Below are positions 22,044 to 30,933 of a stretch of DNA of 43,260 bases, piece after piece. Where the stretch lies: positions 1 to 43,260 of the forward strand of contig WLIV01000028.1 of the NCBI GenBank assembly GCA_009702045.1. Reading direction: 5' to 3'. The notes under the pieces were generated by a model. The model had not been told where the DNA came from. It worked only from the letters and a program-made list of their open reading frames with translations, and ran no database searches. The translations under genes were made by a program, and so were the position numbers. The DNA comes from Actinomycetota bacterium. GTDB lineage: Bacteria; Actinomycetota; Acidimicrobiia; Acidimicrobiales; Ilumatobacteraceae. Position 1 is the first letter of the stretch. Every line of letters starts with the position of its first letter.

Positions 22044-23014
22044 AGCCGAGGTCAACCTCTCTGTCCACGTGGCTGTTCGCGATGTTCGTGATTCTTGTGT
22101 ACGTCGCACCAACATTCCTGACCACTCCTCAGCAAAGCCTGGTCACGCGGGCGCTCGTGTTCGCGTTGATGGCCGCGAGCCTCGACATCGCCTACGGCCA
22201 CGCCGGCCTCGCCTCGCTCGGCCATTCCGCGCTGGCGGGTATCGGCGGATACACCGTCGGGATCCTGATGGTGAAGCACGACGTTCATTCGTTCTGGGTC
22301 GGCGTGTCGGCCGCGGTTCTCATCACGGCCGGGCTGTCGGCGGTGTTCGCCGTGCTTGCGCTCAGAGCCAAGGGGATCTACTTCATCCTTGCGACGTTCA
22401 CACTTGGACAGATGCTGTCGAGCCTCGCCCAACAGTGGACTGCACTGAAATCACCAGGGGTCGACGCCATCGTGGGCATTGGTCTTCCCACGGTCGGGTT
22501 CATCGATTCATGGTCTCCCGCCGCGGTGATGCGCGCCGTGCTGATCGTGGTGGTCCTGGCGTTCTTGGCGATCAAGCGGGTTCTCGGTTCGCCGTTCGGA
22601 CTTGCGCTGCGTGGTGTTCGTGACAATCCCGCACGCATGGAGGCGCTCGGGTACCACGCATGGGCCTACCAACTAGGGGCGATGACGGTTTCCGGCGCCT
22701 TCGCTGGACTGGCCGGGGCTCTGTTCGCATATCACAGCGGAATCATCGCTCCATCGAACATCGGCATCGCCGCTTCTGGGCTTCTCGTCTTGATGGTCAT
22801 CTTCGGCGGGAGCGGTACCACCTACGGTCCGCTCATCGGAGGCTTCGGCATCACCATCATTCAGTTCTACGCAAGCGAGTGGTCCCAGGCCCGCGCTCCG
22901 ATCATCGTTGGTGCAGTGTTCATTGCGACGGCCCTCCTGCTCCGCGGTGGCGTGGCGGGCACTTCGCGAACGGCCCTTCGCCACTGGAAGGGGATCGCCC
23001 GTGAACCTGCTTGA
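22040..23014 (+). CDS. livM: Liv-type ABC importer permease (LivM family)
   Basis: A 324-residue protein, overlapping LivH by 4 bases. It has about eight to nine membrane segments. ALMAASLDIAYGHAGLASLG (around 45-65) is the LivM-family motif. LRGVRDNPARMEALGY (about 195-210) is the ATPase-contact loop. The C-terminal GVAGTSRTALRHWKG tail is basic. It pairs with LivH to form the channel. The LivG start (GTG 23001) lies inside its last codons, so the whole importer is translated as a chain. Confidence 0.9.
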   Translation: MKPRSTSLSTWLFAMFVILVYVAPTFLTTPQQSLVTRALVFALMAASLDIAYGHAGLASLGHSALAGIGGYTVGILMVKHDVHSFWVGVSAAVLITAGLSAVFAVLALRAKGIYFILATFTLGQMLSSLAQQWTALKSPGVDAIVGIGLPTVGFIDSWSPAAVMRAVLIVVVLAFLAIKRVLGSPFGLALRGVRDNPARMEALGYHAWAYQLGAMTVSGAFAGLAGALFAYHSGIIAPSNIGIAASGLLVLMVIFGGSGTTYGPLIGGFGITIIQFYASEWSQARAPIIVGAVFIATALLLRGGVAGTSRTALRHWKGIAREPA

Positions 23015-23765
23015 AGCGCAGAATCTGACCAAGCGGTTCGGTGGCCTGGCGGCCGTGAATGATGTCTCCTTCGCTGTCCCCGTGAGCCAATGGCTCGGGA
23101 TCATCGGTCCGAACGGCGCTGGTAAGAGTACGTTGTTCAGCCTCCTCGGCGGCCAGACTCGACCGACCAGCGGTACGATCCGGCTGGCAGGTGAGGACGT
23201 CACGAGAGCCACTCCACATCAGCGGTTCAAGAACGGTCTCGGCCGCTCGTTCCAGATCACGAGCCTCTTCGCCGGTTTGAGCATCGTCGACCACGTGGCG
23301 CTCGCCGTTCGTGCGAGTCACCGGCGGAGCCTCATTCGACGATCACTCGCCGACCGCGGACTCCGCGGTGACATCCAGCAGGTGCTCAGCGCGTGGGACC
23401 TCGATGGCGTGGCGTCCTCGGCTTTGCCAAGCGAGTTGTCGTACGGCGAGCAGCGCCGGCTTGAACTGGCGTTGGCGATTGCTTCCAACCCGCGTCTGCT
23501 GCTGCTCGACGAGCCGAACGTCGGCCTCACCAGCGCAGAGTGTGACGACCTCCTCGGTCGCGTTCGCAAAGTTGCTCACGATGTCACCGTGGTCTTTGTG
23601 GCACACGACATGGAGATGGTGCTCGGCTGGTCGCACAGGGTTCTCGTGATGCACTTCGGTGAAGTGATCGCTGACGAATCGCCCGAGCAGCTGCTGCACA
23701 ACGAGGTCGTGGGTGAGGTCTATCTCGGCACCCGAACAGGGGAAGACGATGCTGGAACTCACTGA
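23001..23765 (+). CDS. livG: Liv-type ABC importer ATPase (LivG family)
   Basis: A 254-residue protein. GTG 23001 gives VNLLEAQNLTKRFGGLAAV, the normal LivG opening; the longer frame is inside LivM. Walker A is GPNGAGKST, the signature is LSYGEQRR, and Walker B is LLLLDEPNVGL followed by a His switch (VAHDMEMVLGW). The Asn after DEP replaces the usual Ala/Met, a minor change. It hydrolyses ATP with LivF to drive uptake. Its end overlaps LivF by 17 bases. Confidence 0.9.
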   Translation: MNLLEAQNLTKRFGGLAAVNDVSFAVPVSQWLGIIGPNGAGKSTLFSLLGGQTRPTSGTIRLAGEDVTRATPHQRFKNGLGRSFQITSLFAGLSIVDHVALAVRASHRRSLIRRSLADRGLRGDIQQVLSAWDLDGVASSALPSELSYGEQRRLELALAIASNPRLLLLDEPNVGLTSAECDDLLGRVRKVAHDVTVVFVAHDMEMVLGWSHRVLVMHFGEVIADESPEQLLHNEVVGEVYLGTRTGEDDAGTH

Positions 23766-24465
23766 TGTACACGCCGGGTACGGCCAGACACCCGTGCTGC
23801 GCGGTGTCTCGATGACCGCCAGGCCGGGTGCGATTACGGCGCTCTTGGGGCGTAACGGAATGGGCAAGACCACGACTATCCGCTCCATTGTCGGCTTGGT
23901 GAGGGCTTCGTCGGGTTCGATCCGCTACAACGGCGTCGAACTGCGGTCGATGTCGATCCACAAACGTGCTCGGCTCGGCATCGGGTTCGTACCCGAGAGT
24001 CGCCAGGTGTTTCCATCCCTCACAGTCGCGGAGCATCTCAAGGTCGCTGCGCGGCGGGGAGTGAACGGCGAGAACGCTTGGCCCATCGAGCGCCTTGTGG
24101 AACTGTTCCCCGTCCTGGCCCGACGGTCGTCGACGCGTGGTGGACAGTTGAGCGGTGGGGAACAGCAACTCCTTGTCATTGCGCGGGCGCTGACCACCAA
24201 TCCGACGCTTCTGCTGCTCGACGAGCCGTCGGAAGGACTGGCCCCGTTGATCGTCAACGAGATCGGCGTGATGATCAAGCGGCTCAGCCAGGAGGACAAC
24301 TCTCCGTCGATCGTGCTCATCGAGCAGAACCTGCAATTCGCCCTCTCCGTGGCCGACCACGCATACGTCCTGGTGAAGGGTGAGATCGCCTTCTCCGGCC
24401 CTGGCGCCCAACTCCGCGCGGACACCGACCTCCAACACTCACTCATCGGTCTCGGAACGGCATGA
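23749..24465 (+). CDS. livF: Liv-type ABC importer ATPase (LivF family)
   Basis: A 238-residue protein. ATG 23749 has GGGGAAG upstream and begins MLELTDVHAGYGQTPVLRG, as LivF proteins do. Walker A is GRNGMGKTT, the signature is LSGGEQQ, and Walker B is LLLLDEPSEGLAP with a downstream His-switch position replaced by Gln (LIEQNLQFAL), which is normal for LivF. It is the second ATPase of the importer. The amidase ATG overlaps its stop by 4 bases, so uptake and the first hydrolytic step are linked in one transcript. Confidence 0.9.
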   Translation: MLELTDVHAGYGQTPVLRGVSMTARPGAITALLGRNGMGKTTTIRSIVGLVRASSGSIRYNGVELRSMSIHKRARLGIGFVPESRQVFPSLTVAEHLKVAARRGVNGENAWPIERLVELFPVLARRSSTRGGQLSGGEQQLLVIARALTTNPTLLLLDEPSEGLAPLIVNEIGVMIKRLSQEDNSPSIVLIEQNLQFALSVADHAYVLVKGEIAFSGPGAQLRADTDLQHSLIGLGTA

Positions 24466-25847
24466 GCGCTGCAGCGGACGAACGCTTCAGCGTGATGGAA
24501 CTCTCGGTCGCGTATCGCCGACGCCGTGGCCAGCTCTCTCCGGAGGAGGTCACGGAGTACTTTCTAGAACGCATCGGCGGACTTGACGGTGAGGTCCAGG
24601 CGATGGTGACTGTGACATCGCAGATGGCACGTGCGCAGGCACGGAGGGCTGCCGAGCGGATCGCTGACGGGGACCCGTCAGAGCTGCTCGGTGTTCCGAT
24701 CGTGTTGAAGGATCTCATCGACGTCCGGGGCGTCCCCACGACCGCTGGTAGCGCGATGTTGCGGGACTACGTACCGACGACAAGCTCTGCGGTCTGGAAT
24801 CGTCTGAAGAGCGCAGGAGCGGTCCTGCTCGGCAAGGCCAACACGCACGAGTTCGCGTACGGCGGCACCACCGAGCCGACGAGGAATCCGTGGAATACAG
24901 GTCGCTTGGTCGGTGGGTCCTCAGGCGGCCCTGGTGCGGCGCTGGCTGCCGGTCTGTGCGCAGCCGCGGTCGGTACTGACACGGCAGGTTCGATCCGGAT
25001 ACCGGCGAACCTGTGCGGCGTCGCCGGTCTGAAACCGACCAACGGATTGGTCAGGGCCTCGGGAGTCATCCCCTTGGCCCCGTCGCTAGATGTCGTCGGG
25101 CCAATGGCCCATCACCCGCGAGACCTGTCATCGCTGCTGGCGGTGATGTGCCGAGACCGAGCGATCGGCCAGGGCATCGCAGCGGCGCAGCAACGCATCA
25201 GACGACGGATGAAGGGCAAGCGACTTCGCATCGGAGTGCTTCGCAACACCGGCCCGTTGACACCTGGGGTCCTCTCGGTGCAGAACGCTGCGGCTGAGTT
25301 CCTCGGCCGCTACGGCGTGTTGGGCGAAGTTGTCATCGACGACTTCGCGTCATCGGTGTACACCAACTTCTCGATCCTCGGCGTGGAGGCCGTTCAGTTT
25401 CATCGGCGATACGCGGAGCGACGGCACCTCTACACCCCGTATGTGCGTGAGCGGCTCGAACAAGCAAGTGAGACCCGAGCCATCGACTACCTGGACGCTC
25501 TTCGAGCGGCGCGGACGCTGCGCACGACAATCGACAAACTCACGGCGTCCTGGGACGTACTCGTTCTGCCCGGACTCCCATTCGCCGCTCCGCCGATCGG
25601 AGCGACCGACGTTGCGGTGGGTGGTGCACTCGAGGACCGGGACACAGCGATGTGTCGCAACACAGCGTTTGCCAATGTCACGGGCCACCCGGCGCTCGCG
25701 ATGCCCGCCGGGTTAGACGGTGGCTTGCCCGTAGGCGTGCAGCTCGTTGGTCGACGCCACGGCGACGCCGAACTCCTCGCTGTCGGTGCGGCCCTCGCAG
25801 ACGAGATCGCGATCCAGACGATCGCGCCGGCATTCCGGACCTTCTGA
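24462..25847 (+). CDS. Amidase-signature hydrolase 1
   Basis: A 461-residue protein of normal length for the amidase-signature family. The catalytic triad is complete: Lys 83 in PIVLKDLIDV, cis-Ser 153 in GGSSGG, and nucleophile Ser 177 in GTDTAGSIRIP; the Ser-Ser distance of 24 is the family value. The family hydrolyses amides and some esters in the cytosol; GatA-like function in tRNA charging is unlikely because no GatB/GatC lies nearby and the gene is fused translationally to a catabolic importer. It may open a cyclic or substituted amide brought in by the transporter. A second, different amidase is encoded at 31685. Confidence 0.9.
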   Translation: MSAAADERFSVMELSVAYRRRRGQLSPEEVTEYFLERIGGLDGEVQAMVTVTSQMARAQARRAAERIADGDPSELLGVPIVLKDLIDVRGVPTTAGSAMLRDYVPTTSSAVWNRLKSAGAVLLGKANTHEFAYGGTTEPTRNPWNTGRLVGGSSGGPGAALAAGLCAAAVGTDTAGSIRIPANLCGVAGLKPTNGLVRASGVIPLAPSLDVVGPMAHHPRDLSSLLAVMCRDRAIGQGIAAAQQRIRRRMKGKRLRIGVLRNTGPLTPGVLSVQNAAAEFLGRYGVLGEVVIDDFASSVYTNFSILGVEAVQFHRRYAERRHLYTPYVRERLEQASETRAIDYLDALRAARTLRTTIDKLTASWDVLVLPGLPFAAPPIGATDVAVGGALEDRDTAMCRNTAFANVTGHPALAMPAGLDGGLPVGVQLVGRRHGDAELLAVGAALADEIAIQTIAPAFRTF

Positions 25848-25870
25848 GATCAACAAGGAGTCGATACCAG

Positions 25871-26737
25871 ATGGATTCGATCATGCGCAGTGTCGCCGTC
25901 GTGGGCGGTGGGCTGATGGGCTCCGGCATCGCCGAGGTCTGCGCCCGAGCAGGTATGGACGTCGTCATCCACGAGGTCGATTCGGCCGCCTGCGAGCGTG
26001 CGATCGGACGTATCGGCGCGTCGCTCGATCGTGCCGTGCGCAGCGGGAAGCTCGAGGAGACGGCCGCTCGTTCGGCGCTGTCCCGCCTGACGACGACGAC
26101 CCGACTCGAAGCACTGGCAGAGAGCGATCTCGCAGTCGAGGCGATCGTCGAGAACGAGCCCGCCAAGCGGACGTTGTTCGAATCACTCGACCGCGTCCTC
26201 GCCAAACCCGATGCGATCCTCGCTACGAACACGTCGTCGATCCCGATCATGAAGCTCGCCATGTCGACGAGCCGACCCGAACACGTCGTGGGGATCCACT
26301 TCTTCAACCCCGTACCCGTCCTCCGCCTCGTCGAGGTGGTGACGTCCCTCCTGACGAGCGACCGGACTGCGGCACGCGCCGAAGCCTTCGCCAGAGATCA
26401 GCTCGGCAAGCGAGTGATCCGTTCAAAGGATCGCGCAGGGTTCATCGTCAACGCGCTCTTGATCCCCTACGTCCTGGCTGCGATCAGAATGTTCGAATCA
26501 GGGTTCGCGACCGCCGATGACATCGATGCCGGAATGGTCGAAGGATGCGCGCACCCCCTCGGTCCGCTCGCGCTCTGCGACCTGATCGGCCTGGACACGA
26601 CGATGGCCGTGGCCGAGTCGCTCTATAGCGAGTTCAAGGAACCACTCAGCGCTCCACCGCCGCTGCTCATTCGGATGGTGGAAGCGGGATTGCTTGGACG
26701 CAAGACCGGCCAGGGCTTCTACAGCTATGTGCGCTGA
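25871..26737 (+). CDS. 3-hydroxyacyl-CoA dehydrogenase
   Basis: A 288-residue protein; ATG 25871 has AAGGAG about 10 bases upstream (ATG 25883 is an alternative). The Rossmann motif is GGGLMGSGIAE, followed by Glu in VIHEVDS, so NAD is preferred. The active-site His lies in VGIHFFNPVPVLRLVEVV, and the C-terminal domain has DRAGFIVNALLIPYVLAAIR and MVEGCAHPLGPLALCDLIGLD. This is the single-function type (also HbdA-like). It oxidises a 3-hydroxyacyl-CoA to 3-ketoacyl-CoA in a beta-oxidation-type route. It is last in the importer operon and its end overlaps the convergent TetR gene by 13 bases. Confidence 0.92.
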   Translation: MDSIMRSVAVVGGGLMGSGIAEVCARAGMDVVIHEVDSAACERAIGRIGASLDRAVRSGKLEETAARSALSRLTTTTRLEALAESDLAVEAIVENEPAKRTLFESLDRVLAKPDAILATNTSSIPIMKLAMSTSRPEHVVGIHFFNPVPVLRLVEVVTSLLTSDRTAARAEAFARDQLGKRVIRSKDRAGFIVNALLIPYVLAAIRMFESGFATADDIDAGMVEGCAHPLGPLALCDLIGLDTTMAVAESLYSEFKEPLSAPPPLLIRMVEAGLLGRKTGQGFYSYVR

Positions 26738-27396
26738 ACAGTCGCTTGGGCGCTCGATGGAGGCGCCGCTGAGTCTGACCAGCCGTGCGGTGCGAAGAAG
26801 AGACGATGCCACGCTCGCGTGACGACCTCTGCCGCCTGATCGAGGCTCACGGCACGCTCGTGGATGTCCTCATGTGCGTACCACACGTAGGCAACCTGTT
26901 CGACCAGACACGTCATGGCATCAGCAGCAATGGCAGCGTCGATGCCTTCGAGTTCAGCGATGCCGAAGTCGTCGAGCGCCGCTTGGGTGAAGCGGGCGGA
27001 GTGTCGGCTGCGCATCTTCCACCAGATCTCGCGGAATCGCGGGTCGACGGCAGCGGCCTCTACCAGGGTGCGCATCACGTCGCGATTGTCGTAGTAGTGC
27101 TGCAGGTAGCCAAGGTTTGCTTCGCGCAGCGCAGCGAACGGTTCGTCGGCGAACCGGTGCGTCGTTGGCCTGCTCGACGTGAACAGCTCCTCGTGGATGT
27201 CGGCCACGAGATGCTCGAAGACACTTTCCTTGTTCTCGAAGTACCGGTACAGCGCACCCATCGAAAGGCCGGCCTCAACCGCGACATCGGCCATACGAGC
27301 GTTGACATAGCCGTCCCGGGCGAACACTCGGCGGGACGCCTCGAGCAGTTGTTGCCACGTTCGGCGACCTTTGGGAGTAGAGGGAACTGCAGCCAC
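26725..27396 (-). CDS. TetR-family transcriptional regulator
   Basis: A 223-residue protein. The N-terminal HTH is standard: RRTWQQLLEASRRVFARDGY, ARMADVAVEAGLSMGALYRY and FENKESVFEHLV. The ligand domain has HYYDNRDVMRTLVEAAAVDPRFREIWW and a closing helix; acyl-CoA or aromatic ligands are common in relatives. It is divergent from the ligase operon; the space between them holds the dyad AGTGACGTCACT at 27450. The same dyad stands before the importer operon. It is therefore the best candidate for the shared repressor and probably controls itself too. The 3' end overlaps the converging dehydrogenase gene. Confidence 0.9.
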   Translation of the reverse strand: MAAVPSTPKGRRTWQQLLEASRRVFARDGYVNARMADVAVEAGLSMGALYRYFENKESVFEHLVADIHEELFTSSRPTTHRFADEPFAALREANLGYLQHYYDNRDVMRTLVEAAAVDPRFREIWWKMRSRHSARFTQAALDDFGIAELEGIDAAIAADAMTCLVEQVAYVWYAHEDIHERAVSLDQAAEVVTRAWHRLFFAPHGWSDSAAPPSSAQATVQRT

Positions 27397-27449
27397 GGAA
27401 CGAAATGTAGTGCAGGTCGCCGGGAAAGCGACGCACTTATCATAAAAAA

Positions 27450-27494
27450 AGTGACGTCACTCTCTTGACTTCTCCACCCATCGATGACCACAAT
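27450..27494 (+). promoter_or_regulatory. Operator and promoter between tetR and the ligase operon
   Basis: AGTGACGTCACT (27450-27461) is a perfect 12-base palindrome. TTGACT (27465-27470) follows 3 bases later, and CACAAT (27489-27494) is a fair -10 at 18 bases. The arrangement and the sequence from the AAAA run through CTCTTGAC are the same as at 19921-19943. A repressor here could block both the ligase operon and tetR. Confidence 0.75.
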
Positions 27495-27529
27495 GGTGCT
27501 CAGCCCACAGAGTGCTCGGGGGGAGCCGC

Positions 27530-29113
27530 ATGACAACCGAGGAGATCGCCCGCGGCTACCGCTCAGCAGGATGGTGGCCCGACGAAGCACTCGGTACTCG
27601 CTACACGCGCATTGCCCGCACTCTGCCCTCGCACTTGGCGGTTGCCGATGACCGGGGAACCGAGCTGAGCCACCAGCAGCTTCTTGCAGCCTCGCGACGG
27701 ATGATGGCGCGGCTCGCCGGCGCCGGGGTGACGTCGGGCGATCTTGTGCTGTCCGTCATGCCCAACCGAGTCGAATGGCAAGTGGTGTTCCTCGCGCTGC
27801 TACAGATCGGCGCACGGCCGATGACGATCCCAACCACCACCGACACAGCCACCATGACGTATCTGTGCGACCTGACACAGGCTCGAGCGATCATCACGAG
27901 TCCGCGCCTCGGCAACACCGCCCTCGGCGAGATGGCGGTCGAGGCGGCGTCGAAGGCCGATCGTGCTACCGCGGTCCTCGTTGTCGACGACGTCAACGAA
28001 GTCGTCGTCGCTGTGCCAGCGGGATGGGAACCGTCGGAATCGAGCGTGCCGCTGTTCGATCACGTGATGACCACCTCCAGCACCACGGGGATGCCCAAGG
28101 CAGTGATGCACACGAGCAACACGCTCGCTGCACTCAATGTCACGTTCGCAGATCGGTTCGCCCTCACCGCTGAGACCCCAATCTTCATGGGATCTCCGCT
28201 CGGCCACAGTGTCGGATCGATCCATGGGGCACGCCTGGCCCTCTACTTGGGCGCTCCGTTGATCCTTCAGGAGAGATGGGATCCAGATCTGGCGCTCCAG
28301 CTTTCGGCACGGTACCGGTGCGAATTCACGTGTGCCGCCACCCCCTTCCTCAAGGATCTGATCGACGCCGCGCCGCCAACGGGTCAGTCGAAGCTCCACA
28401 CCATGCGCACGTTCCTTTGTGGGGGCGCGGCGGTCCCGCCAATGCTGATCGACCAGGCTGACGAGCACTTTCCCAATACTTTCGTGTCCGTCCTGTGGGG
28501 AATGACGGAGGGCGGAGTTACCACTTGTACCCCGACAAGTTCCCGAGAGCAGCGACGAAACACCGCCGGATGCGGCATGCCAGGGCTCGAACTCAGCATT
28601 GTCGGCGCCGAACGCTGCCATCTTCCGATCGGCGACGAAGGTGAACTCGTCATGCGCGGGCCAGGAGTGTTGACCGGCTACCTCGGCCAGCATCAGTTGT
28701 ACGAGGAGTGCCTCACGAGCGATGGCTTCTTCCGCACTGGCGACCTCGCACGTCTTGACGCGGCAGGCTATGTCCATCTCACCGGTCGGCTCAAGGACCT
28801 CATCATCCGTGGCGGCGTCAATATCTCTCCGGTGCCGATCGAGGACGTGCTGTCCGGTCATCCTGGGGTGCGGCGCGTAGCCGTCATCGGCCAGCCCGAC
28901 GACCGACTGGGAGAACGACTTTGTGCCGTCGTGGTGCCGGCCGAGTCGTATGAGTTGACGTTCGAGTCACTCGTGGACTGGGCCTCAGCGCATGGCCTGA
29001 CCCGTCGCTATTGGCCAGAGTCGCTCAAGCTCGTCACCGAGATGCCGCAGACGGCTGCCGGGAAGATCCGGAAGAACCAACTTCGGGACGAAATCTTCGG
29101 GAGGACCCAGTGA
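27530..29113 (+). CDS. AMP-forming acyl-CoA ligase
   Basis: A 527-residue protein. ATG 27530 follows GGGGGGAG. The ATP loop reads MTTSSTTGMPKAVMHT (a variant of TSGTTGxPKG with Ser for Gly). SVLWGMTEGG is the adenine-binding TE motif, FFRTGDLARLDAAGYVHLTG carries the ribose-binding Asp and RLKDLIIRGGVNI the hinge. The catalytic Lys is in QTAAGKIRKNQL near the end. The enzyme activates a carboxylic acid to its CoA thioester with ATP. Being first in the second operon, it should prime the acid released by amidase or hydrolase action. The acid itself cannot be named from sequence. Confidence 0.92.
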   Translation: MTTEEIARGYRSAGWWPDEALGTRYTRIARTLPSHLAVADDRGTELSHQQLLAASRRMMARLAGAGVTSGDLVLSVMPNRVEWQVVFLALLQIGARPMTIPTTTDTATMTYLCDLTQARAIITSPRLGNTALGEMAVEAASKADRATAVLVVDDVNEVVVAVPAGWEPSESSVPLFDHVMTTSSTTGMPKAVMHTSNTLAALNVTFADRFALTAETPIFMGSPLGHSVGSIHGARLALYLGAPLILQERWDPDLALQLSARYRCEFTCAATPFLKDLIDAAPPTGQSKLHTMRTFLCGGAAVPPMLIDQADEHFPNTFVSVLWGMTEGGVTTCTPTSSREQRRNTAGCGMPGLELSIVGAERCHLPIGDEGELVMRGPGVLTGYLGQHQLYEECLTSDGFFRTGDLARLDAAGYVHLTGRLKDLIIRGGVNISPVPIEDVLSGHPGVRRVAVIGQPDDRLGERLCAVVVPAESYELTFESLVDWASAHGLTRRYWPESLKLVTEMPQTAAGKIRKNQLRDEIFGRTQ

Positions 29114-29907
29114 TGCATCACCAACGAATCGCAGATGTCGATGTTGCCTGGACGGAGGCCGGCGCGGGAATGCCGGTGGTCTTCGTCCATGGCCTCGCCG
29201 AGAGTCGTCACACCTGGGCCAACCAACAGTCTGTCTTCACTGATGTCCACACCTTCGCGTACGACCTCCGGGGGCACGGTGAGAGCAGCGTCGGCTTCGG
29301 CGACGAAACAGCCGAGCAGTTGTCGGGTGATCTGATCCACTTCCTTGAGGTCGTCACAGGTCCGGCGACGTGTGTGGGCTTCTCCCTCGGCGGCACCGTC
29401 GTACTCGGTGCAGCTGCGGACCGCCCCGACCTCGTGCGACGCGCGATCGTGCTGGGGACGTCCTCGATCGTCGGCAGGTCGGCCGCGGAGTTCTTCCTGG
29501 GCCGCATCGCGATGGTGAAGAGGGGCGTTGATGACGACTTCCGCGCAGCACTTCGCGACGACACCGCCGGCGCCATCGCCAACCCCGCTGTGGACATTGA
29601 CGCCGTCACCGCCGCCCGACTTGATGCAGTGGGCGAAGGCCTTGGGTACGTCAACGCTGCTGGCGCGATGGCTCGGGTCAACGCGGTCCCACTCACTGAC
29701 ACCCTGGCTCGGATCCGCTGTCATGTCGACGTCATCGGTGGGGAGCTCGACTCATTCTGCCCACGTAAGGCGGCCGACCTGCTGATGGCGGGCCTCTTTG
29801 ACGCGACGTACTGGGAGATCCCTGGTGTCGGCCATCTGATGAACATCGACAACCCCGATGAGGTCACGCGGCTTCTCGGATCGCTCCTGAAGGAGAATGT
29901 GCAATGA
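29113..29907 (+). CDS. Alpha/beta-hydrolase
   Basis: A 264-residue protein. ATG 29113 shares a base with the ligase stop (TGATG); GTG 29110 is also possible. HGLAESRHTW is the oxyanion region, FAYDLRGHGES the strand-4 motif, and GFSLGGT gives the nucleophile Ser. The later Asp lies in DVIGGELDSFCP and the His in IPGVGHLMNID, so the triad is intact. Relatives include lactonases, C-C hydrolases and esterases. In this operon it could open a lactone or ring-cleavage product formed by the neighbouring flavin oxidoreductase; that is inference. Confidence 0.9.
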   Translation: MHHQRIADVDVAWTEAGAGMPVVFVHGLAESRHTWANQQSVFTDVHTFAYDLRGHGESSVGFGDETAEQLSGDLIHFLEVVTGPATCVGFSLGGTVVLGAAADRPDLVRRAIVLGTSSIVGRSAAEFFLGRIAMVKRGVDDDFRAALRDDTAGAIANPAVDIDAVTAARLDAVGEGLGYVNAAGAMARVNAVPLTDTLARIRCHVDVIGGELDSFCPRKAADLLMAGLFDATYWEIPGVGHLMNIDNPDEVTRLLGSLLKENVQ

Positions 29908-30905
29908 ACCGTTGGGCACTGTCCATGGGCGTCAGCCCGCGTGAACCTCTCAGCAATGTTGCGGTGCTCGCCTCAGCGGCGGAGGGATTCGGGTTCGAAG
30001 CGCTGTGGTACATCGACTTCCAGCTCGGGATGAAGGACGTCTACGCAGCCATGAACCTCGCTGCGCTGTCCACCGAGTCGGTGCACATCGGGCCCTCGGT
30101 CACGAACCTCGTGACCCGGCACGCCACCGTCACCGCGAATGCCATCACCGCGTTGGACGAACTGACGGACGGGCGGGCAATGTTGGGAATCGGTGCAGGG
30201 TGGTCGGCTGTGATGGGCGCCGGTGGGCAACCTTCCAAGCTGAGCGACATCTCCGCCGGGATCGACGAGATCCGCCAGTTGTTCACCGGCGAGGAGCAGG
30301 CGCTCTACGGCGACCGGATCCAACTGAAGACCGCCCGTCGCCAGATCCCGATCTACATCGCCGTGTCCCAACCGGGGATGCTCAGGCTGTGCGGCGAGAA
30401 GGCGGATGGGGCGATCCTGATGGGTGCCGCCGACCCGGAGTTCTGTAAGTGGCAACTGGACTACATCTACGAAGGCATGGCACGGGCCGGTCGCGACCGA
30501 TCTGAGCTGACCATTGATCTAGTGGTCACCATGAGCTGCCGCGACGACGAGGAGAGCGCTCTCGATGACGTCAGGGCATGGGCGACAAGCCAGGCCGCAA
30601 CCTTCGAGCCATGGAAGACCATGCCGGCCGCCTGGGAGCGATTCCGCCCAGAGTTCGCCAAAGCTGCGAGCGAATACCACCTGGTCGACCACCTGTCATT
30701 GCACGCCGAACACAAGCAGGTGCTGTCCGACGAGTTCGTGAAGGCTGTCGCGATCGCCGGAGACCAAGCGGCATGCGTCGCCCGCCTGAAGGAGCTTGTC
30801 GCGCTCGACATCGATCGCGTCACCTTCGCCCTGCTCTCCGGCGGTCGCATGGACCGCATGGAACAAATCGCAAAGCACATCATCCCCGCAGTCCTCGCCG
30901 ACTGA
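29904..30905 (+). CDS. LLM-class (luciferase-like) flavin-dependent oxidoreductase
   Basis: A 333-residue protein, ATGA overlap with the hydrolase. The TIM-barrel pattern is clear: ASAAEGFGFEALWYIDF at strand 2, HIGPSVTNLVTRHATVTANAI and LTDGRAMLGIGAGWSAV, then IPIYIAVSQPGMLRLCGEKADG. The group uses FMN with a reductase, or F420 in actinobacteria. The GAGWSA loop and the absence of an obvious FMN-monooxygenase pair leave both open. Possible reactions are monooxygenation of an amide, ring or sulphur compound, or an F420-linked reduction. No reductase is encoded next to it. Confidence 0.88.
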   Translation: MNRWALSMGVSPREPLSNVAVLASAAEGFGFEALWYIDFQLGMKDVYAAMNLAALSTESVHIGPSVTNLVTRHATVTANAITALDELTDGRAMLGIGAGWSAVMGAGGQPSKLSDISAGIDEIRQLFTGEEQALYGDRIQLKTARRQIPIYIAVSQPGMLRLCGEKADGAILMGAADPEFCKWQLDYIYEGMARAGRDRSELTIDLVVTMSCRDDEESALDDVRAWATSQAATFEPWKTMPAAWERFRPEFAKAASEYHLVDHLSLHAEHKQVLSDEFVKAVAIAGDQAACVARLKELVALDIDRVTFALLSGGRMDRMEQIAKHIIPAVLAD

Positions 30906-30933
30906 CGCGGCCAGACTCGAGAGGACAGCAAAC

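Noticed and set aside
20013-24465. Plain branched-chain amino acid importer
   Set aside because: The protein families fit, but the operon and operator tie it to amidases and acyl-CoA enzymes, so another substrate is more likely.
24462-25847. GatA subunit of the tRNA amidotransferase
   Set aside because: The triad is shared by all amidase-signature enzymes. No gatB or gatC is nearby, and the gene is coupled to an importer operon.
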